Source: Antarcticimicrobium sp033791545 (GTDB lineage Bacteria > Pseudomonadota > Alphaproteobacteria > Rhodobacterales > Rhodobacteraceae). From it: DNA of 64,000 bases. Below are positions 35,411-44,318 of this stretch, one piece after another. Both the position numbers and the translations under genes were made by a program. The notes below the pieces were generated by a model. That model saw only the letters and a program-made list of their open reading frames with translations. It was not told the origin of the DNA and ran no database searches. The stretch covers positions 1 to 64,000 of the forward strand of contig JASJGL010000145.1 of the NCBI GenBank assembly GCA_033791545.1, in the 5' to 3' direction. Every line of letters begins with the position of its first letter. The first letter of the stretch is position 1.

Positions 35411-37021
35411 ATGAACGCGCCCGCACCGAACACCGCCAAGGACAGGGATATCGTCGATCTTTTCGTGATCGGCGGCGGGATCAATGGCTGCGGCATTGCG
35501 CGCGATGCTTCGGGACGCGGATTGTCGGTGGTGCTGGCGGAAATGGGCGATCTGGCCTCGGCAACGTCGTCGGCTTCGACCAAACTGTTTCACGGTGGCC
35601 TGCGCTATCTTGAGTTTTTCGAGGTACGGCTGGTGCGCGAGGCGCTGCACGAACGCGAGGTGCTGCTGCGCGCCATGCCGCACATAAGCTGGCCGATGCG
35701 CTTTGTCTTGCCTGTTCACCACGATATGCGGTTCGAGGGCGGCACGCCCACCGCGCGTCTGCTGGGCCTGTTCATGCCGTGGATGCGGGGGCGGCGCCCG
35801 GCTTGGCTGATCCGGCTTGGGCTGTTTCTGTACGATCATCTGGGCGGACGCAAAATCCTGCCCGGCACCCGCACCGTGGATCTGCGCCAGGATCCGGCGG
35901 GGACGCCGCTCAAGGACAAGTTCCTGAAAGCCTTTGAGTATTCGGATTGTTGGGTCGAGGATTCCCGCCTTGTGGTGCTGAATGCTCGCGATGCCGAGGC
36001 GCGCGGTGCAACGATCCTGACCCACAGCAAGGTGACTGCGGCACAGGCCGAGGACGGTATATGGTCGCTAACGATCACCGATATGGAAAGCGGTGAGTCC
36101 CGCCTGATCCGCGCTCGGATGCTGGTCAATGCCGCCGGTCCCTGGGTCGGGCAGGTGATCCACGACACGGTGCATCTGACGCAGCAGGCCGGGGTGCGGC
36201 TGGTGCGCGGCAGCCATATCGTGACCCGGCGGCTTTTTGAGCACGACAAATGCTATTTTTTCCAAGGGACAGATGGGCGGATCATCTTTGCCATCCCCTA
36301 TGAGGGTGATTTCACCCTGATCGGCACCACCGATGCCGAACACGCGGACCCCGACACCCACCCGGTCTGCACCGATGCCGAGCGCGATTATCTGCTGGGC
36401 TTTGCGTCGGAGTATTTCAAGATTCCGGTCACCCGCGACGATATCGTCTGGACCTATTCCGGGGTGCGCCCGCTATATGATGACGGCTCCAGTTCGGCCA
36501 CGGCGGCGACACGGGATTATGTGCTGAAGCTGGACGATCGGGCCGGTGCGCCGATGCTCGACGTCTTTGGCGGCAAGATCACCACCTATCGCCGGCTGGC
36601 TGAATCCGCGCTGGCCAAGATCGCGCCGGTCTTTGGTGGGCTCAAGGGCAACTGGACCGCCGGTGTGCCGCTGCCCGGTGGGGATTTCCCGGTGAACGGG
36701 GTGGATCGGTTGATCGGCGATCTGAAGGACGCCTTTCCGTTCCTGACGGATCACTGGGCACGGCGTCTGATCCGGGCCTATGGCACCGAGGCGGCAACAC
36801 TTCTGCGCGATGCCCGTACCATCGATGATCTGGGGCGCGGGTTCGGGGCCGATCTGACCGCGCGCGAGGTGCGTTGGCTGATGGTTCACGAGTACGCCCG
36901 GTGCGCCGAGGATGTGGTCTGGCGGCGCAGCAAGCTGGGGCTGCGGATGACCCCCGAACAGATCAGCGATCTGGATCTTTGGATGCGGTTTGAGGCGGCC
37001 AAAGAGGGGGCGCAAAAGTAG
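35411..37021 (+). CDS. glpD: Aerobic glycerol-3-phosphate dehydrogenase
   Basis: A 536-residue membrane-associated flavoenzyme that oxidises glycerol 3-phosphate to dihydroxyacetone phosphate and passes electrons to quinone. The FAD-binding Rossmann motif is VIGGGINGCGIARDA near residues 20-34. SSASTKLFHGGLRYLE is the GlpD/GlpA signature, and FGGKITTYRRLAE closes the FAD domain. The C-terminal domain is complete. No glycerol kinase or glycerol transporter is adjacent; the urease operon follows. Confidence 0.93.
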   Translation: MNAPAPNTAKDRDIVDLFVIGGGINGCGIARDASGRGLSVVLAEMGDLASATSSASTKLFHGGLRYLEFFEVRLVREALHEREVLLRAMPHISWPMRFVLPVHHDMRFEGGTPTARLLGLFMPWMRGRRPAWLIRLGLFLYDHLGGRKILPGTRTVDLRQDPAGTPLKDKFLKAFEYSDCWVEDSRLVVLNARDAEARGATILTHSKVTAAQAEDGIWSLTITDMESGESRLIRARMLVNAAGPWVGQVIHDTVHLTQQAGVRLVRGSHIVTRRLFEHDKCYFFQGTDGRIIFAIPYEGDFTLIGTTDAEHADPDTHPVCTDAERDYLLGFASEYFKIPVTRDDIVWTYSGVRPLYDDGSSSATAATRDYVLKLDDRAGAPMLDVFGGKITTYRRLAESALAKIAPVFGGLKGNWTAGVPLPGGDFPVNGVDRLIGDLKDAFPFLTDHWARRLIRAYGTEAATLLRDARTIDDLGRGFGADLTAREVRWLMVHEYARCAEDVVWRRSKLGLRMTPEQISDLDLWMRFEAAKEGAQK

Positions 37022-37186
37022 TTGTCCCCCCGTTTTCATAGTGGTGCTTTTTTGTGCAGTGCGCACATAAGTCGCCCAACTAATAACCTTAACGCGTCCT
37101 CACCAAACCCTCTCAGAGCGCCGGGAATGGCCGGAACGACGGGGGCGGGTGCAGAGTGGGGCAAAGACCTTCGCCCGGAGTTTTTC

Positions 37187-38020
37187 GTGACATCCCTTGC
37201 GCAAATTGACAGTTCGCAGGCGAACCCGGTGCAGCCCCGCGCCGTGGGCGAACTACGACTGTCGTCCAAACAGGCACGCGGGCGCAGCGTTCTGGATGGG
37301 TTGCGCTGCTCTGGCGCGATGAAGGCGCTGTTTCCGCGCGGCTCCGACAGGCTTGAGGCGATCATGATCAACAGCTCTGGCGGGCTGACCGGGGGCGACC
37401 GTATCTCGGTGTGCGCCACGGCGGGGCCGGGGACACATCTGACGCTGACCACACAGGCCGCCGAGCGCGCCTATCGCGCGAAAGACGGCTGGGCGCGGGT
37501 CGATACCCGGCTTGAGGTGCAGGAGAATGCGCGGCTGTTCTGGCTGCCGCAGGAAATGATCCTTTATCGCGGCAGCGCATTGCAGCGCACATTGCGGATT
37601 GATCTGGCGGCGCAGGCACAGCTGTTGATGGTGGAACCGGTGCTGTTTGGCCGCGCCGCGATGGGCGAGACGCTGGACAGCGCCCGCATCCATGACCGGA
37701 TCGAGATCTGGCGCGCCGGGCGGCCGCTGTATCACGACGCGATGCGGTTGGAGGGGGATCTGGCGGCGCAGCTTGCGCGCCCGGCTGCCGCCCCCGGTTG
37801 TACCGCGATGGCGAGCGTTGTTTTCGTTGCCCCCGAGGCTGAAACCCATCTGGCCGCGGTGCGGGCGCTGCTGCCGGACAGCGGTGGCGTCAGCCTGTTG
37901 CGCCCCGATCTGCTGGCGCTGCGGCTGCTGGCCCGCGACGGATTCGAGCTGCGCCGCTCGCTGTTGCCCGTTCTTGATCGCCTCAGCGGCGAGACCTTGC
38001 CGACATCCTGGAGATTGTAA
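37187..38020 (+). CDS. ureD: Urease accessory protein UreD
   Basis: A 277-residue UreD (UreH), the scaffold that connects apo-urease with UreF and UreG during nickel insertion. Landmarks are INSSGGLTGGDRI, TTQAAERAYR, FWLPQEMILYRGSAL and the GRAAMGET segment. GTG 37187 is chosen because CCCGGAG precedes it at eight bases; the upstream in-frame extension of 55 codons has no similarity to the family. It opens the urease operon, four bases before ureA. Confidence 0.9.
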   Translation: MTSLAQIDSSQANPVQPRAVGELRLSSKQARGRSVLDGLRCSGAMKALFPRGSDRLEAIMINSSGGLTGGDRISVCATAGPGTHLTLTTQAAERAYRAKDGWARVDTRLEVQENARLFWLPQEMILYRGSALQRTLRIDLAAQAQLLMVEPVLFGRAAMGETLDSARIHDRIEIWRAGRPLYHDAMRLEGDLAAQLARPAAAPGCTAMASVVFVAPEAETHLAAVRALLPDSGGVSLLRPDLLALRLLARDGFELRRSLLPVLDRLSGETLPTSWRL

Positions 38021-38023
38021 GAC

Positions 38024-38326
38024 ATGAACCTGACCCCGCGCGAGAAGGACAAGCTGTTGATCGCCATGGCGGCCGAGGTGGCCCGCCGCCGCTTGGCCCG
38101 TGGCGTCAAGCTGAACTATCCCGAGGCCATCGCCCTGATCACCGATGCGGTGGTCGAAGGCGCACGCGACGGGCGCAGCGTGGCCGACATGATGGAGGCG
38201 GGGGCGCAGGTCATCAGCCGCGACCAATGCATGGAAGGGGTGCCCGAGATGATCCATGACGTACAGGTCGAGGCGACCTTTCCCGATGGCACCAAGCTGG
38301 TGACGGTTCACGAACCGATCCGGTAA
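38024..38326 (+). CDS. ureA: Urease gamma subunit
   Basis: A 100-residue UreA, the standard length for a separate gamma chain. It begins MNLTPREKDKLLIAMAAEVARRR and contains LNYPEAIALI, GRSVADMMEAG and MIHDVQVEATFPDGTKLVTVHEPI (in part), all conserved. It packs with UreB and UreC into the (alpha-beta-gamma)3 enzyme. A small membrane-protein gene separates it from ureB. Confidence 0.95.
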   Translation: MNLTPREKDKLLIAMAAEVARRRLARGVKLNYPEAIALITDAVVEGARDGRSVADMMEAGAQVISRDQCMEGVPEMIHDVQVEATFPDGTKLVTVHEPIR

Positions 38327-38365
38327 GCCCGGCGCATTTGAACATCTGAAGAAGAGGATATTTCG

Positions 38366-38530
38366 ATGAAAGCTTTCCACCTTGCCCCGATCATGGCCAG
38401 TCTTGCTGGCCCGGCGCTGGCCCATGCCGACAACACCATCCATATGCACGAAAGCCAGGCGGGGCCCGTGGTGCTGGGGTTGGCGCTGATCGCCGTGCTC
38501 GGGGCCATCACCCTGTTCCGGAGGCGTTGA
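38366..38530 (+). CDS. 54-residue exported membrane peptide inside the urease operon
   Basis: A complete small gene between ureA and ureB. The frame ATG 38366 to TGA 38530 follows an AGAGGA Shine-Dalgarno. The product has a signal peptide ending in LAGPALAHA, a short linker with three histidines (HADNTIHMHESQ), a second hydrophobic helix (GPVVLGLALIAVLGAITLF) and a terminal RRR. The layout resembles C-terminal sorting/anchor tails. It stops three bases before ureB, so it is part of the operon. Metal handling is possible given the histidines, but no function is known to me. Confidence 0.75.
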   Translation: MKAFHLAPIMASLAGPALAHADNTIHMHESQAGPVVLGLALIAVLGAITLFRRR

Positions 38531-38532
38531 CC

Positions 38533-38838
38533 ATGATCCCGGGCGAGCTTTTCCCGGCCGAGGGCATGCTCATCCTCAACGCAGACCGCGTGGCGATCAC
38601 GCTGATGGTCGCCAATACCGGCGACCGCCCGGTTCAGGTGGGCAGCCACTACCATTTCGCCGAAACCAACCCGGCGCTCGACTTTGACCGGGATGCGGCG
38701 CGGGGGATGCGGCTGGATATCGCGGCGGGCACTGCGGTGCGGTTCGAGCCGGGACAGCGGCGCGAGGTCAACCTGATCCCGGTCTCCGGGGCGCGACGGA
38801 TCTTTGGCTTCAATCAAAAGGTTATGGGCGCGCTGTGA
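38533..38838 (+). CDS. ureB: Urease beta subunit
   Basis: A 101-residue UreB with the canonical start MIPGELFP and the blocks TGDRPVQVGSHYHFAETN, GMRLDIAAGTAVRFEPGQ and FGFNQKVMG. The His of GSHYHF is part of the structural region near the active-site cap. It begins three bases after the small membrane-protein gene. A GFA-family gene lies between it and ureC. Confidence 0.95.
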   Translation: MIPGELFPAEGMLILNADRVAITLMVANTGDRPVQVGSHYHFAETNPALDFDRDAARGMRLDIAAGTAVRFEPGQRREVNLIPVSGARRIFGFNQKVMGAL

Positions 38839-38913
38839 CGCCCGTGCGGTAGAGTGTGGGCGTACGGCAAGGTGCGAGGCGCCACGTCGGGCAAAAATCC
38901 GGAAGGGCAACAG

Positions 38914-39405
38914 ATGCCACTGAAACTTGAAGGATCCTGCCGTTGCGGTGCCGTGCATTTCACGGTCGATAGCCACACGCCAGTGCCCTATCAGCGGTGT
39001 TATTGCTCGATCTGCCGCAAGACCGACGGCGGAGGCGGCTTTGCGATCAATCTCGGGGCCGAGGCAAAGACCCTGTCGGTTCAGGGCCGCGACGCGATCG
39101 GCATTTTCCACGCCGAGATCGCGCGCGACGGGATCTGCCGCACCTCGAGTGCCGAACGCCACTTTTGCACCCGCTGTGGCAGCGCGCTTTGGCTGTTTGA
39201 TCCGGGCTGGCCGGATCTGGTGCATCCCTTTGCCAGCGCCGTGGATACGGAACTGCCGCGCGCCCCGGAACGGGTGCACATCTTTGTCGCCGAGAAACCG
39301 CTTTGGGTGCCGCTGCCCGACAGACAGGACGATACCCATTTCGCCGGATATCCCGAGCTGTCGCTTGCGGACTGGCACAAGACGCACGGCCTTTGGGTCG
39401 ATTGA
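38914..39405 (+). CDS. GFA-family zinc-binding protein (CENP-V/GFA domain)
   Basis: A 163-residue protein of the glutathione-dependent formaldehyde-activating (GFA/CENP-V) fold. The zinc cysteines occur as GSCRCGAV, CYCSICRKTDGG and HFCTRCGSALW. ATG 38914 follows GGAAGGG; a longer in-frame start has no homology. GFA proteins are a broad family and few have known substrates. Its position between ureB and ureC, in the same direction, makes co-transcription near certain, but a role in urease maturation is speculation. Confidence 0.85.
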   Translation: MPLKLEGSCRCGAVHFTVDSHTPVPYQRCYCSICRKTDGGGGFAINLGAEAKTLSVQGRDAIGIFHAEIARDGICRTSSAERHFCTRCGSALWLFDPGWPDLVHPFASAVDTELPRAPERVHIFVAEKPLWVPLPDRQDDTHFAGYPELSLADWHKTHGLWVD

Positions 39406-39418
39406 AGGAGAACTGAGG

Positions 39419-41179
39419 ATGCCAGCAACGATTTCCCGCGCCTCCTATGCCGCGATGTTCGGCCCCACGGTGGGCGACCGGCTGCGGCTGGCCGATACTG
39501 ATCTGATCATCGAGGTCGAGCGTGACCTGATCGCCGAGCGCGCCGGCGCGGCCACCAGCGGCGGCTCGGGGACCAATGCGCTGGCCTATGGCGACGAGGT
39601 CAAGTTTGGAGGCGGCAAGGTGATCCGCGACGGCATGGGGCAATCCCAGGTCACCCGTGCCGAAGGGGCGGTGGATACGGTGATCACCAATGCGCTGATC
39701 GTGGATCACACCGGCATCTACAAGGCGGATGTGGGGCTCAAATCCGGGCGCATCGCCGCGATTGGCAAGGCGGGCAACCCCGACACCCAGCCCGGTGTCG
39801 ATATCATTGTCGGCCCCGGCACCGAGGCCATCGCGGGCGAGGGCAAGATCCTGACCGCCGGCGGATTCGACAGCCATATCCATTTCATCTGTCCGCAACA
39901 AATCGAGGATGCGCTGCATTCCGGCCTGACCACCATGCTCGGCGGCGGCACCGGCCCGGCGCATGGCACGCTGGCCACCACCTGCACGCCGGGGCCTTGG
40001 CATATCGGGCGCATGTTGCAGGCGGCGGATGCCTTTCCGATGAACCTTGCCTTTGCCGGCAAGGGCAATGCCTCGCTTCCCGCCGCGCTGGAGGAACAGG
40101 TTCTGGGCGGTGCCTGCGCGCTGAAACTGCACGAAGACTGGGGCACCACGCCGGGCGCGATTGATTGCTGTCTTGGCGTTGCCGATGACATGGACGTGCA
40201 GGTGATGATCCATACCGATACGCTGAACGAAAGCGGCTTTGTCGAAAATACCCTTGCCGCAATGAAGGGGCGCACGATCCACGCCTTTCACACCGAAGGC
40301 GCCGGTGGTGGCCATGCCCCCGACATTATCAAGATCTGTGGCGAGGCGCATGTACTGCCCGCCTCGACCAACCCCACGCGCCCCTTCACGGTGAACACGC
40401 TGGAAGAGCATCTGGACATGCTGATGGTCTGTCACCATCTGGACAAGTCGATCCCCGAGGATGTGGCCTTTGCCGAAAGCCGCATCCGGCGCGAGACCAT
40501 CGCCGCCGAAGACATCCTGCACGACCTCGGCGCGTTTTCCATTATCGCCAGCGACAGCCAGGCGATGGGCCGGGTCGGCGAGGTGCTGATCCGCACCTGG
40601 CAGACCGCCGACAAGATGAAGAAGCAGCGCGGGCGGCTGAGCGACGAGACCGGAGACAACGACAATCTGCGGGTGCGCCGCTATATTGCCAAATACACCA
40701 TCAACCCGGCCATTGCCCATGGCATCGCCCATGAGATCGGCAGCATCGAACCGGGCAAGCGCGCGGATCTGGTGCTGTGGTCGCCGGCCTTTTTCGGGGT
40801 GAAACCGGATATGGTGCTGTTGGGCGGCACCATCGCGATGGCGCAGATGGGCGATCCCAATGCTTCGATCCCAACGCCGCAGCCGGTCTATTCGCGACCG
40901 ATGTTCGGGGCCTATGGGCGCAGCGTTGAAAACTCGGCTGTCACCTTTGTCTCGGACGCGGCGCAGGCGGATGGGATCGGGGCGCGGCTGGGGCTGGCCA
41001 AGGATACGGTGACGGTGCGCGGCACCCGCACCATTGGCAAGGCCGACATGAAGCTGAACGACGCCACCCCGCATATCGAGGTCGACCCGGAGACCTATGA
41101 GGTGCGCGCCGATGGCGAATTGCTCACCTGTCAGCCCGCCGAGGTCTTGCCGATGGCGCAACGCTATTTCCTGTTCTGA
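39419..41179 (+). CDS. ureC: Urease alpha (catalytic) subunit with N-terminal insertion
   Basis: A 586-residue UreC that hydrolyses urea at a di-nickel centre. All active-site residues are visible: His153 and His155 (HIH), carbamylated Lys236 (KLHEDWG), His265, His291, the flap Cys338-His339 and Asp379. The protein is about 17 residues longer than Klebsiella UreC. The extra residues (about 38-56, rich in Ala, Gly, Ser and Thr) sit between IEVERDL and YGDEVKFGGGK. ATG 39419 follows AAGGAG. UreE begins 47 bases downstream. Confidence 0.95.
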   Translation: MPATISRASYAAMFGPTVGDRLRLADTDLIIEVERDLIAERAGAATSGGSGTNALAYGDEVKFGGGKVIRDGMGQSQVTRAEGAVDTVITNALIVDHTGIYKADVGLKSGRIAAIGKAGNPDTQPGVDIIVGPGTEAIAGEGKILTAGGFDSHIHFICPQQIEDALHSGLTTMLGGGTGPAHGTLATTCTPGPWHIGRMLQAADAFPMNLAFAGKGNASLPAALEEQVLGGACALKLHEDWGTTPGAIDCCLGVADDMDVQVMIHTDTLNESGFVENTLAAMKGRTIHAFHTEGAGGGHAPDIIKICGEAHVLPASTNPTRPFTVNTLEEHLDMLMVCHHLDKSIPEDVAFAESRIRRETIAAEDILHDLGAFSIIASDSQAMGRVGEVLIRTWQTADKMKKQRGRLSDETGDNDNLRVRRYIAKYTINPAIAHGIAHEIGSIEPGKRADLVLWSPAFFGVKPDMVLLGGTIAMAQMGDPNASIPTPQPVYSRPMFGAYGRSVENSAVTFVSDAAQADGIGARLGLAKDTVTVRGTRTIGKADMKLNDATPHIEVDPETYEVRADGELLTCQPAEVLPMAQRYFLF

Positions 41180-41225
41180 GGTCTTCCAATGACCCTGTCC
41201 TCCGACGCGACCAAGGACCGAAACC

Positions 41226-41699
41226 ATGACTGATCTTCCGCTTGCCCAGACCTTTCACCGCGCTGGCCACTGGTCGGGTGCGGCACAAACCGTGCTGCTT
41301 GATTATGAAGGCCGGTTCCTGCGCCGCAAACGGCTGGAGACCGAGGCCGGGCGTGGCTTTGTTGTCGATCTGGAGCAGACCACCTCGCTTGATCAGGGCG
41401 ATGCGCTGGAGCTTGGCGACGGCACGCTGGTGGAAATCCGCGCCGCCAGCGAAGAAATCCTGATCGTCACCGGCGATAGCTTGGCGCGGCTGGCTTGGCA
41501 TATCGGCAACCGCCACACCCCCTGCCAGATAAAATCCGATTGCCTCGTGATCCAGCGCGATCCGGTGATCCGTCACATGCTGGAGCATCTGGGCGCAGGG
41601 GTGGTTGAAGCGGTGGGCGCCTTCACCCCCGAGGGCGGCGCCTATGGTCATGGCCGCACCCACAGCCACGAGCACGGGCACAGCGCCCATGCGCAGTGA
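41226..41699 (+). CDS. ureE: Urease accessory protein UreE (nickel chaperone)
   Basis: A 157-residue UreE that delivers Ni2+ to the urease maturation complex. The N-terminal domain has RRKRLETEAGRGFVVDL, and the metal-binding core has WHIGNRHTPCQI. The C-terminus is a histidine-rich tail (YGHGRTHSHEHGHSAHA) typical of Ni-storing versions. The ureF start lies inside its last codons, an 11-base overlap that couples translation. Confidence 0.93.
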   Translation: MTDLPLAQTFHRAGHWSGAAQTVLLDYEGRFLRRKRLETEAGRGFVVDLEQTTSLDQGDALELGDGTLVEIRAASEEILIVTGDSLARLAWHIGNRHTPCQIKSDCLVIQRDPVIRHMLEHLGAGVVEAVGAFTPEGGAYGHGRTHSHEHGHSAHAQ

Positions 41700-42336
41700 C
41701 ACGCATTTTCTGACGCTGGCGCAGTGGCTGTCGCCTGCCTATCCGCTGGGGGCTTTCGCCTATTCCCACGGGTTGGAAAGCGCGGTGGATGCGGGCTGGA
41801 TCGCCGATGCCGAGGGGCTGCGCCTTTGGCTCGGCGATCTGTTGACGCAGGGTTCGGGGCGGGCCGATGCGATCTGGCTGCATCTGGCCCATACCAGCCA
41901 TGATGACGCCGATCTCTGGGCGCTCGACGATCTTGCCCGGGCCTTTTCCCCGGCGCTCGAACGTCTGCGCGAGGGCGAGCGGCAGGGCGCTGCCTTTGCC
42001 CGCACCACCGCCGAGATCTGGGATCTGGATCTGCCCAAGCTGCTGTTGCCGCTGGCGCTTGGGCGCGCGGCCCGTCTGATGGGGATGGAGGCGGTGCCGG
42101 TCGCGGCGCTCTATCTGCACAGCTTTGCCGGAAACCTTGTCGCGTCGGCGCAACGGCTGATGCCGCTGGGACAGACGGCGGCGCAGGCGGTGCTGGCCGA
42201 TCTGACCCCGCTGTGCGCCAAAGTGGCCGCCGAGGCCGAAGGCGTGCCCGCGACGGAGATCTCCTCGTCCGCGTTTCTGTCGGATGTGGCGGCGATGAAA
42301 CATGAAACCCTTGAACCAAGGATATTCCAGTCATGA
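41689..42336 (+). CDS. ureF: Urease accessory protein UreF
   Basis: A 215-residue all-helical UreF that bridges UreD and UreG and gates GTP hydrolysis. LSPAYPLGAFAYSHGLESAV is the N-terminal family signature, and LPLGQTAAQ-like (MPLGQTAAQAVLADL) and SSAFLSDVAAMKHE mark the C-terminal half. ATG 41689 overlaps ureE by 11 bases and the stop overlaps ureG by four, so E-F-G are translated together. Confidence 0.92.
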   Translation: MRSDTHFLTLAQWLSPAYPLGAFAYSHGLESAVDAGWIADAEGLRLWLGDLLTQGSGRADAIWLHLAHTSHDDADLWALDDLARAFSPALERLREGERQGAAFARTTAEIWDLDLPKLLLPLALGRAARLMGMEAVPVAALYLHSFAGNLVASAQRLMPLGQTAAQAVLADLTPLCAKVAAEAEGVPATEISSSAFLSDVAAMKHETLEPRIFQS

Positions 42337-42977
42337 CCCGGATGAATGGCCCGCTTCGCATCGGTATCGGTGGCCCGGTCGGGGCCGGCAAGACAACGCT
42401 GACCGCGCGCTTGGCCGATGTGTTCAAGGATCGCTTTTCGATCGGGGTGATCACCAACGACATCTACACGCAAGAGGATGCCGAGGCGCTGATGCGGATG
42501 CAGATCCTGCCCCAGGACCGGATCATCGGGGTCGAAACCGGCGGCTGCCCGCATACCGCCATCCGCGAAGACGCCAGCATCAATCTGGCCGCCATCGCCG
42601 AGATGCGGGCGCGCCATCCGGATCTGGAAATCGTGTTCATTGAATCCGGCGGCGACAACCTGTCAGCCACCTTCAGCCCGGAACTCGCCGATCTGACCCT
42701 TTACGTGATCGACGTTGCCGCGGGCGAAGAGATCCCGCGCAAGGGCGGCCCGGCGCTGACCCGCTCCGACCTGCTGGTGATCAACAAGACCGATCTGGCG
42801 CCGCATGTGGGGGCCTCGCTGGAGGTGATGGCGCGCGACGCCGCCCGGATGCGCGGTGCGCGTCCGGTGGTCTTTGCGGCGCTGTCGCGGGCCCGCGGCG
42901 TGGACGAGATCGCGGCGCATATCACTGCCATGGCCGGGCTGCCCGACCCATCGAGCAAACCGGCCGAGGCCGTCTAG
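42333..42977 (+). CDS. ureG: Urease accessory GTPase UreG
   Basis: A 214-residue SIMIBI-class GTPase that drives nickel transfer. The P-loop is GPVGAGKT at 14-21, the nickel site is CPH in ETGGCPHTAIRED, the urease-specific block is ESGGDNLSATFSPELAD, and the guanine motif is NKTD. Full length. It is the last gene of the urease operon. No urea or nickel transporter follows; the convergent M20 peptidase gene comes next. Confidence 0.95.
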   Translation: MTRMNGPLRIGIGGPVGAGKTTLTARLADVFKDRFSIGVITNDIYTQEDAEALMRMQILPQDRIIGVETGGCPHTAIREDASINLAAIAEMRARHPDLEIVFIESGGDNLSATFSPELADLTLYVIDVAAGEEIPRKGGPALTRSDLLVINKTDLAPHVGASLEVMARDAARMRGARPVVFAALSRARGVDEIAAHITAMAGLPDPSSKPAEAV

Positions 42978-42996
42978 GCGGCGAAACAGGGCGCAC

Positions 42997-43018
42997 AGCG
43001 GGCCGGGATCAGCCCGCT
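42997..43018. terminator. Hairpin between convergent ureG and M20 genes
   Basis: AGCGGGC and GCCCGCT form a 7 bp stem with an eight-base loop. It overlaps the last codons of the M20 gene (stop at 43009-43011) and lies 20 bases after ureG. No T tract is present, so its terminator role is uncertain. Confidence 0.35.
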
Positions 43019-44307
43019 GCCTCCAGCCCGCACCAGTCCGCGATAAACAGCGCGGTGGCCTGTGTCACCCGCCGCACGCTGTCCAGATCCACCCGTTCGT
43101 TGAAGGCATGGATCGCCTCGGCCTTGGGGCCATAGACCAGCGCCGGGGTGTCGGCATAAAGCCCGAAGAACCGCGCATCGGTGGTCGCCGTGATCGCCAT
43201 GTGGTCCAGCGCGGCACCGCCGTTGACAGCCTCATGCGCGCTGTCCAGCGCCCCGATCGCCTGAGCCGCGCGCACGCTGGTGTCCTCGGACAGGGCATAG
43301 CCCTCGGCCAGAAAGCCGTGAAACACGATTTCGGGCGTGTTGTTGCGCAAAAAGGCATTTTCGCGCGCGGCTTGGCGCAGAACCTCCTCGATCTCGGCCT
43401 TGGCGGCCTCGATATCCTGACCGGGAAAGATCCCCATGCGCACATCAAACACGCACCAAGCGGGCACCGAGCTGGCCCAGTCGCCGCCCTGAAACTTGCC
43501 GATATTCAGGTTCAGCGCATGATCGTGATGGGCGAAATCGGCGTGCCGACAGGTCGGCCCGTTCCAGCGCGTTTCCATTTCGTGCAGCGCCGCGATCAGC
43601 GGGATCGCCGCCTCGATCGCGTTGGCGCCGGTGCCGGCATAGGCGACATGGGCGGGCATCCCCTTGAGATGGACCTGAAACCAGATCACGCCAAGCTGGG
43701 CGGTCACCAGTTTCTCGTCGAACGGTTCGGGGATCAGCGCCGCATCGGCACGGTAACCGCGTTGCAGGCAGGCCAGCGCGCCGTTACCAGTGCATTCTTC
43801 CTCGACCACCGATTGTACAAAAACCTCCGCCGCCGGGGCAACGCCGCAGGCGCGTAGCGCATCCAGCGCAAAGACATTGGCGACAAGCCCCGCCTTCATG
43901 TCCCCGGCGCCGCGCCCATACATCCATTTGCCGTCCACACGCGGCTCGAACGGCGGGCTGTCCCACATGTCCAGCGGCCCGGCGGGCACCACATCGACAT
44001 GACCGTTCAGGATCAGCGAGCGCCCCTTGCTATTGGCGGGCCGGTGCGCGCCAACCACGTTCACCGCATCGTCATAGGCACCGATGACCGGGGAAAATCC
44101 GGGCAGATCGCAAATATCGGCGACGTCGATCTGCCAGCTGTCCACCTCCAGCCCCCGATCCGCCAACTGATCGGCCATGAACGCCTGCGCGCTCTGCTCA
44201 TTGCCGCGCGTCGAGGGATGCGCGGTCAGCTCGGCGAGAAATTGAATTTCCCGGTCGAAGTGGTCGTCAACGGCGGAAAGGATACGGGTGCGGATATCTG
44301 CGTCCAT
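43009..44307 (-). CDS. M20 family deacylase (ArgE/DapE type)
   Basis: A 432-residue metal-dependent amidohydrolase of the M20A family, which cleaves N-acyl groups from amino acids or related compounds. The metal-site blocks are LNGHVDVVP, GRGAGDMKAG and the catalytic VVEEECTGNGALA. The dimerisation lid contains LKGMPAHVAYAGTGANAIEAA. It is the distal gene of the transport/catabolic operon that begins at 50839, so its likely substrate is an N-acyl intermediate of that pathway rather than acetylornithine. Confidence 0.88.
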   Translation of the reverse strand: MDADIRTRILSAVDDHFDREIQFLAELTAHPSTRGNEQSAQAFMADQLADRGLEVDSWQIDVADICDLPGFSPVIGAYDDAVNVVGAHRPANSKGRSLILNGHVDVVPAGPLDMWDSPPFEPRVDGKWMYGRGAGDMKAGLVANVFALDALRACGVAPAAEVFVQSVVEEECTGNGALACLQRGYRADAALIPEPFDEKLVTAQLGVIWFQVHLKGMPAHVAYAGTGANAIEAAIPLIAALHEMETRWNGPTCRHADFAHHDHALNLNIGKFQGGDWASSVPAWCVFDVRMGIFPGQDIEAAKAEIEEVLRQAARENAFLRNNTPEIVFHGFLAEGYALSEDTSVRAAQAIGALDSAHEAVNGGAALDHMAITATTDARFFGLYADTPALVYGPKAEAIHAFNERVDLDSVRRVTQATALFIADWCGLEAAG

Positions 44308-44318
44308 CTTGGGCCTCG

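Noticed and set aside
39047..41227. A 726-codon open frame on the minus strand opposite ureC, and similar long frames opposite mfd, the acylase and the solute-binding protein
   Set aside because: In GC-rich DNA the antisense of a real gene is often open. These translations are rich in His, Arg and Gln, have no family motifs and no ribosome sites, while the sense frames have complete catalytic motifs.
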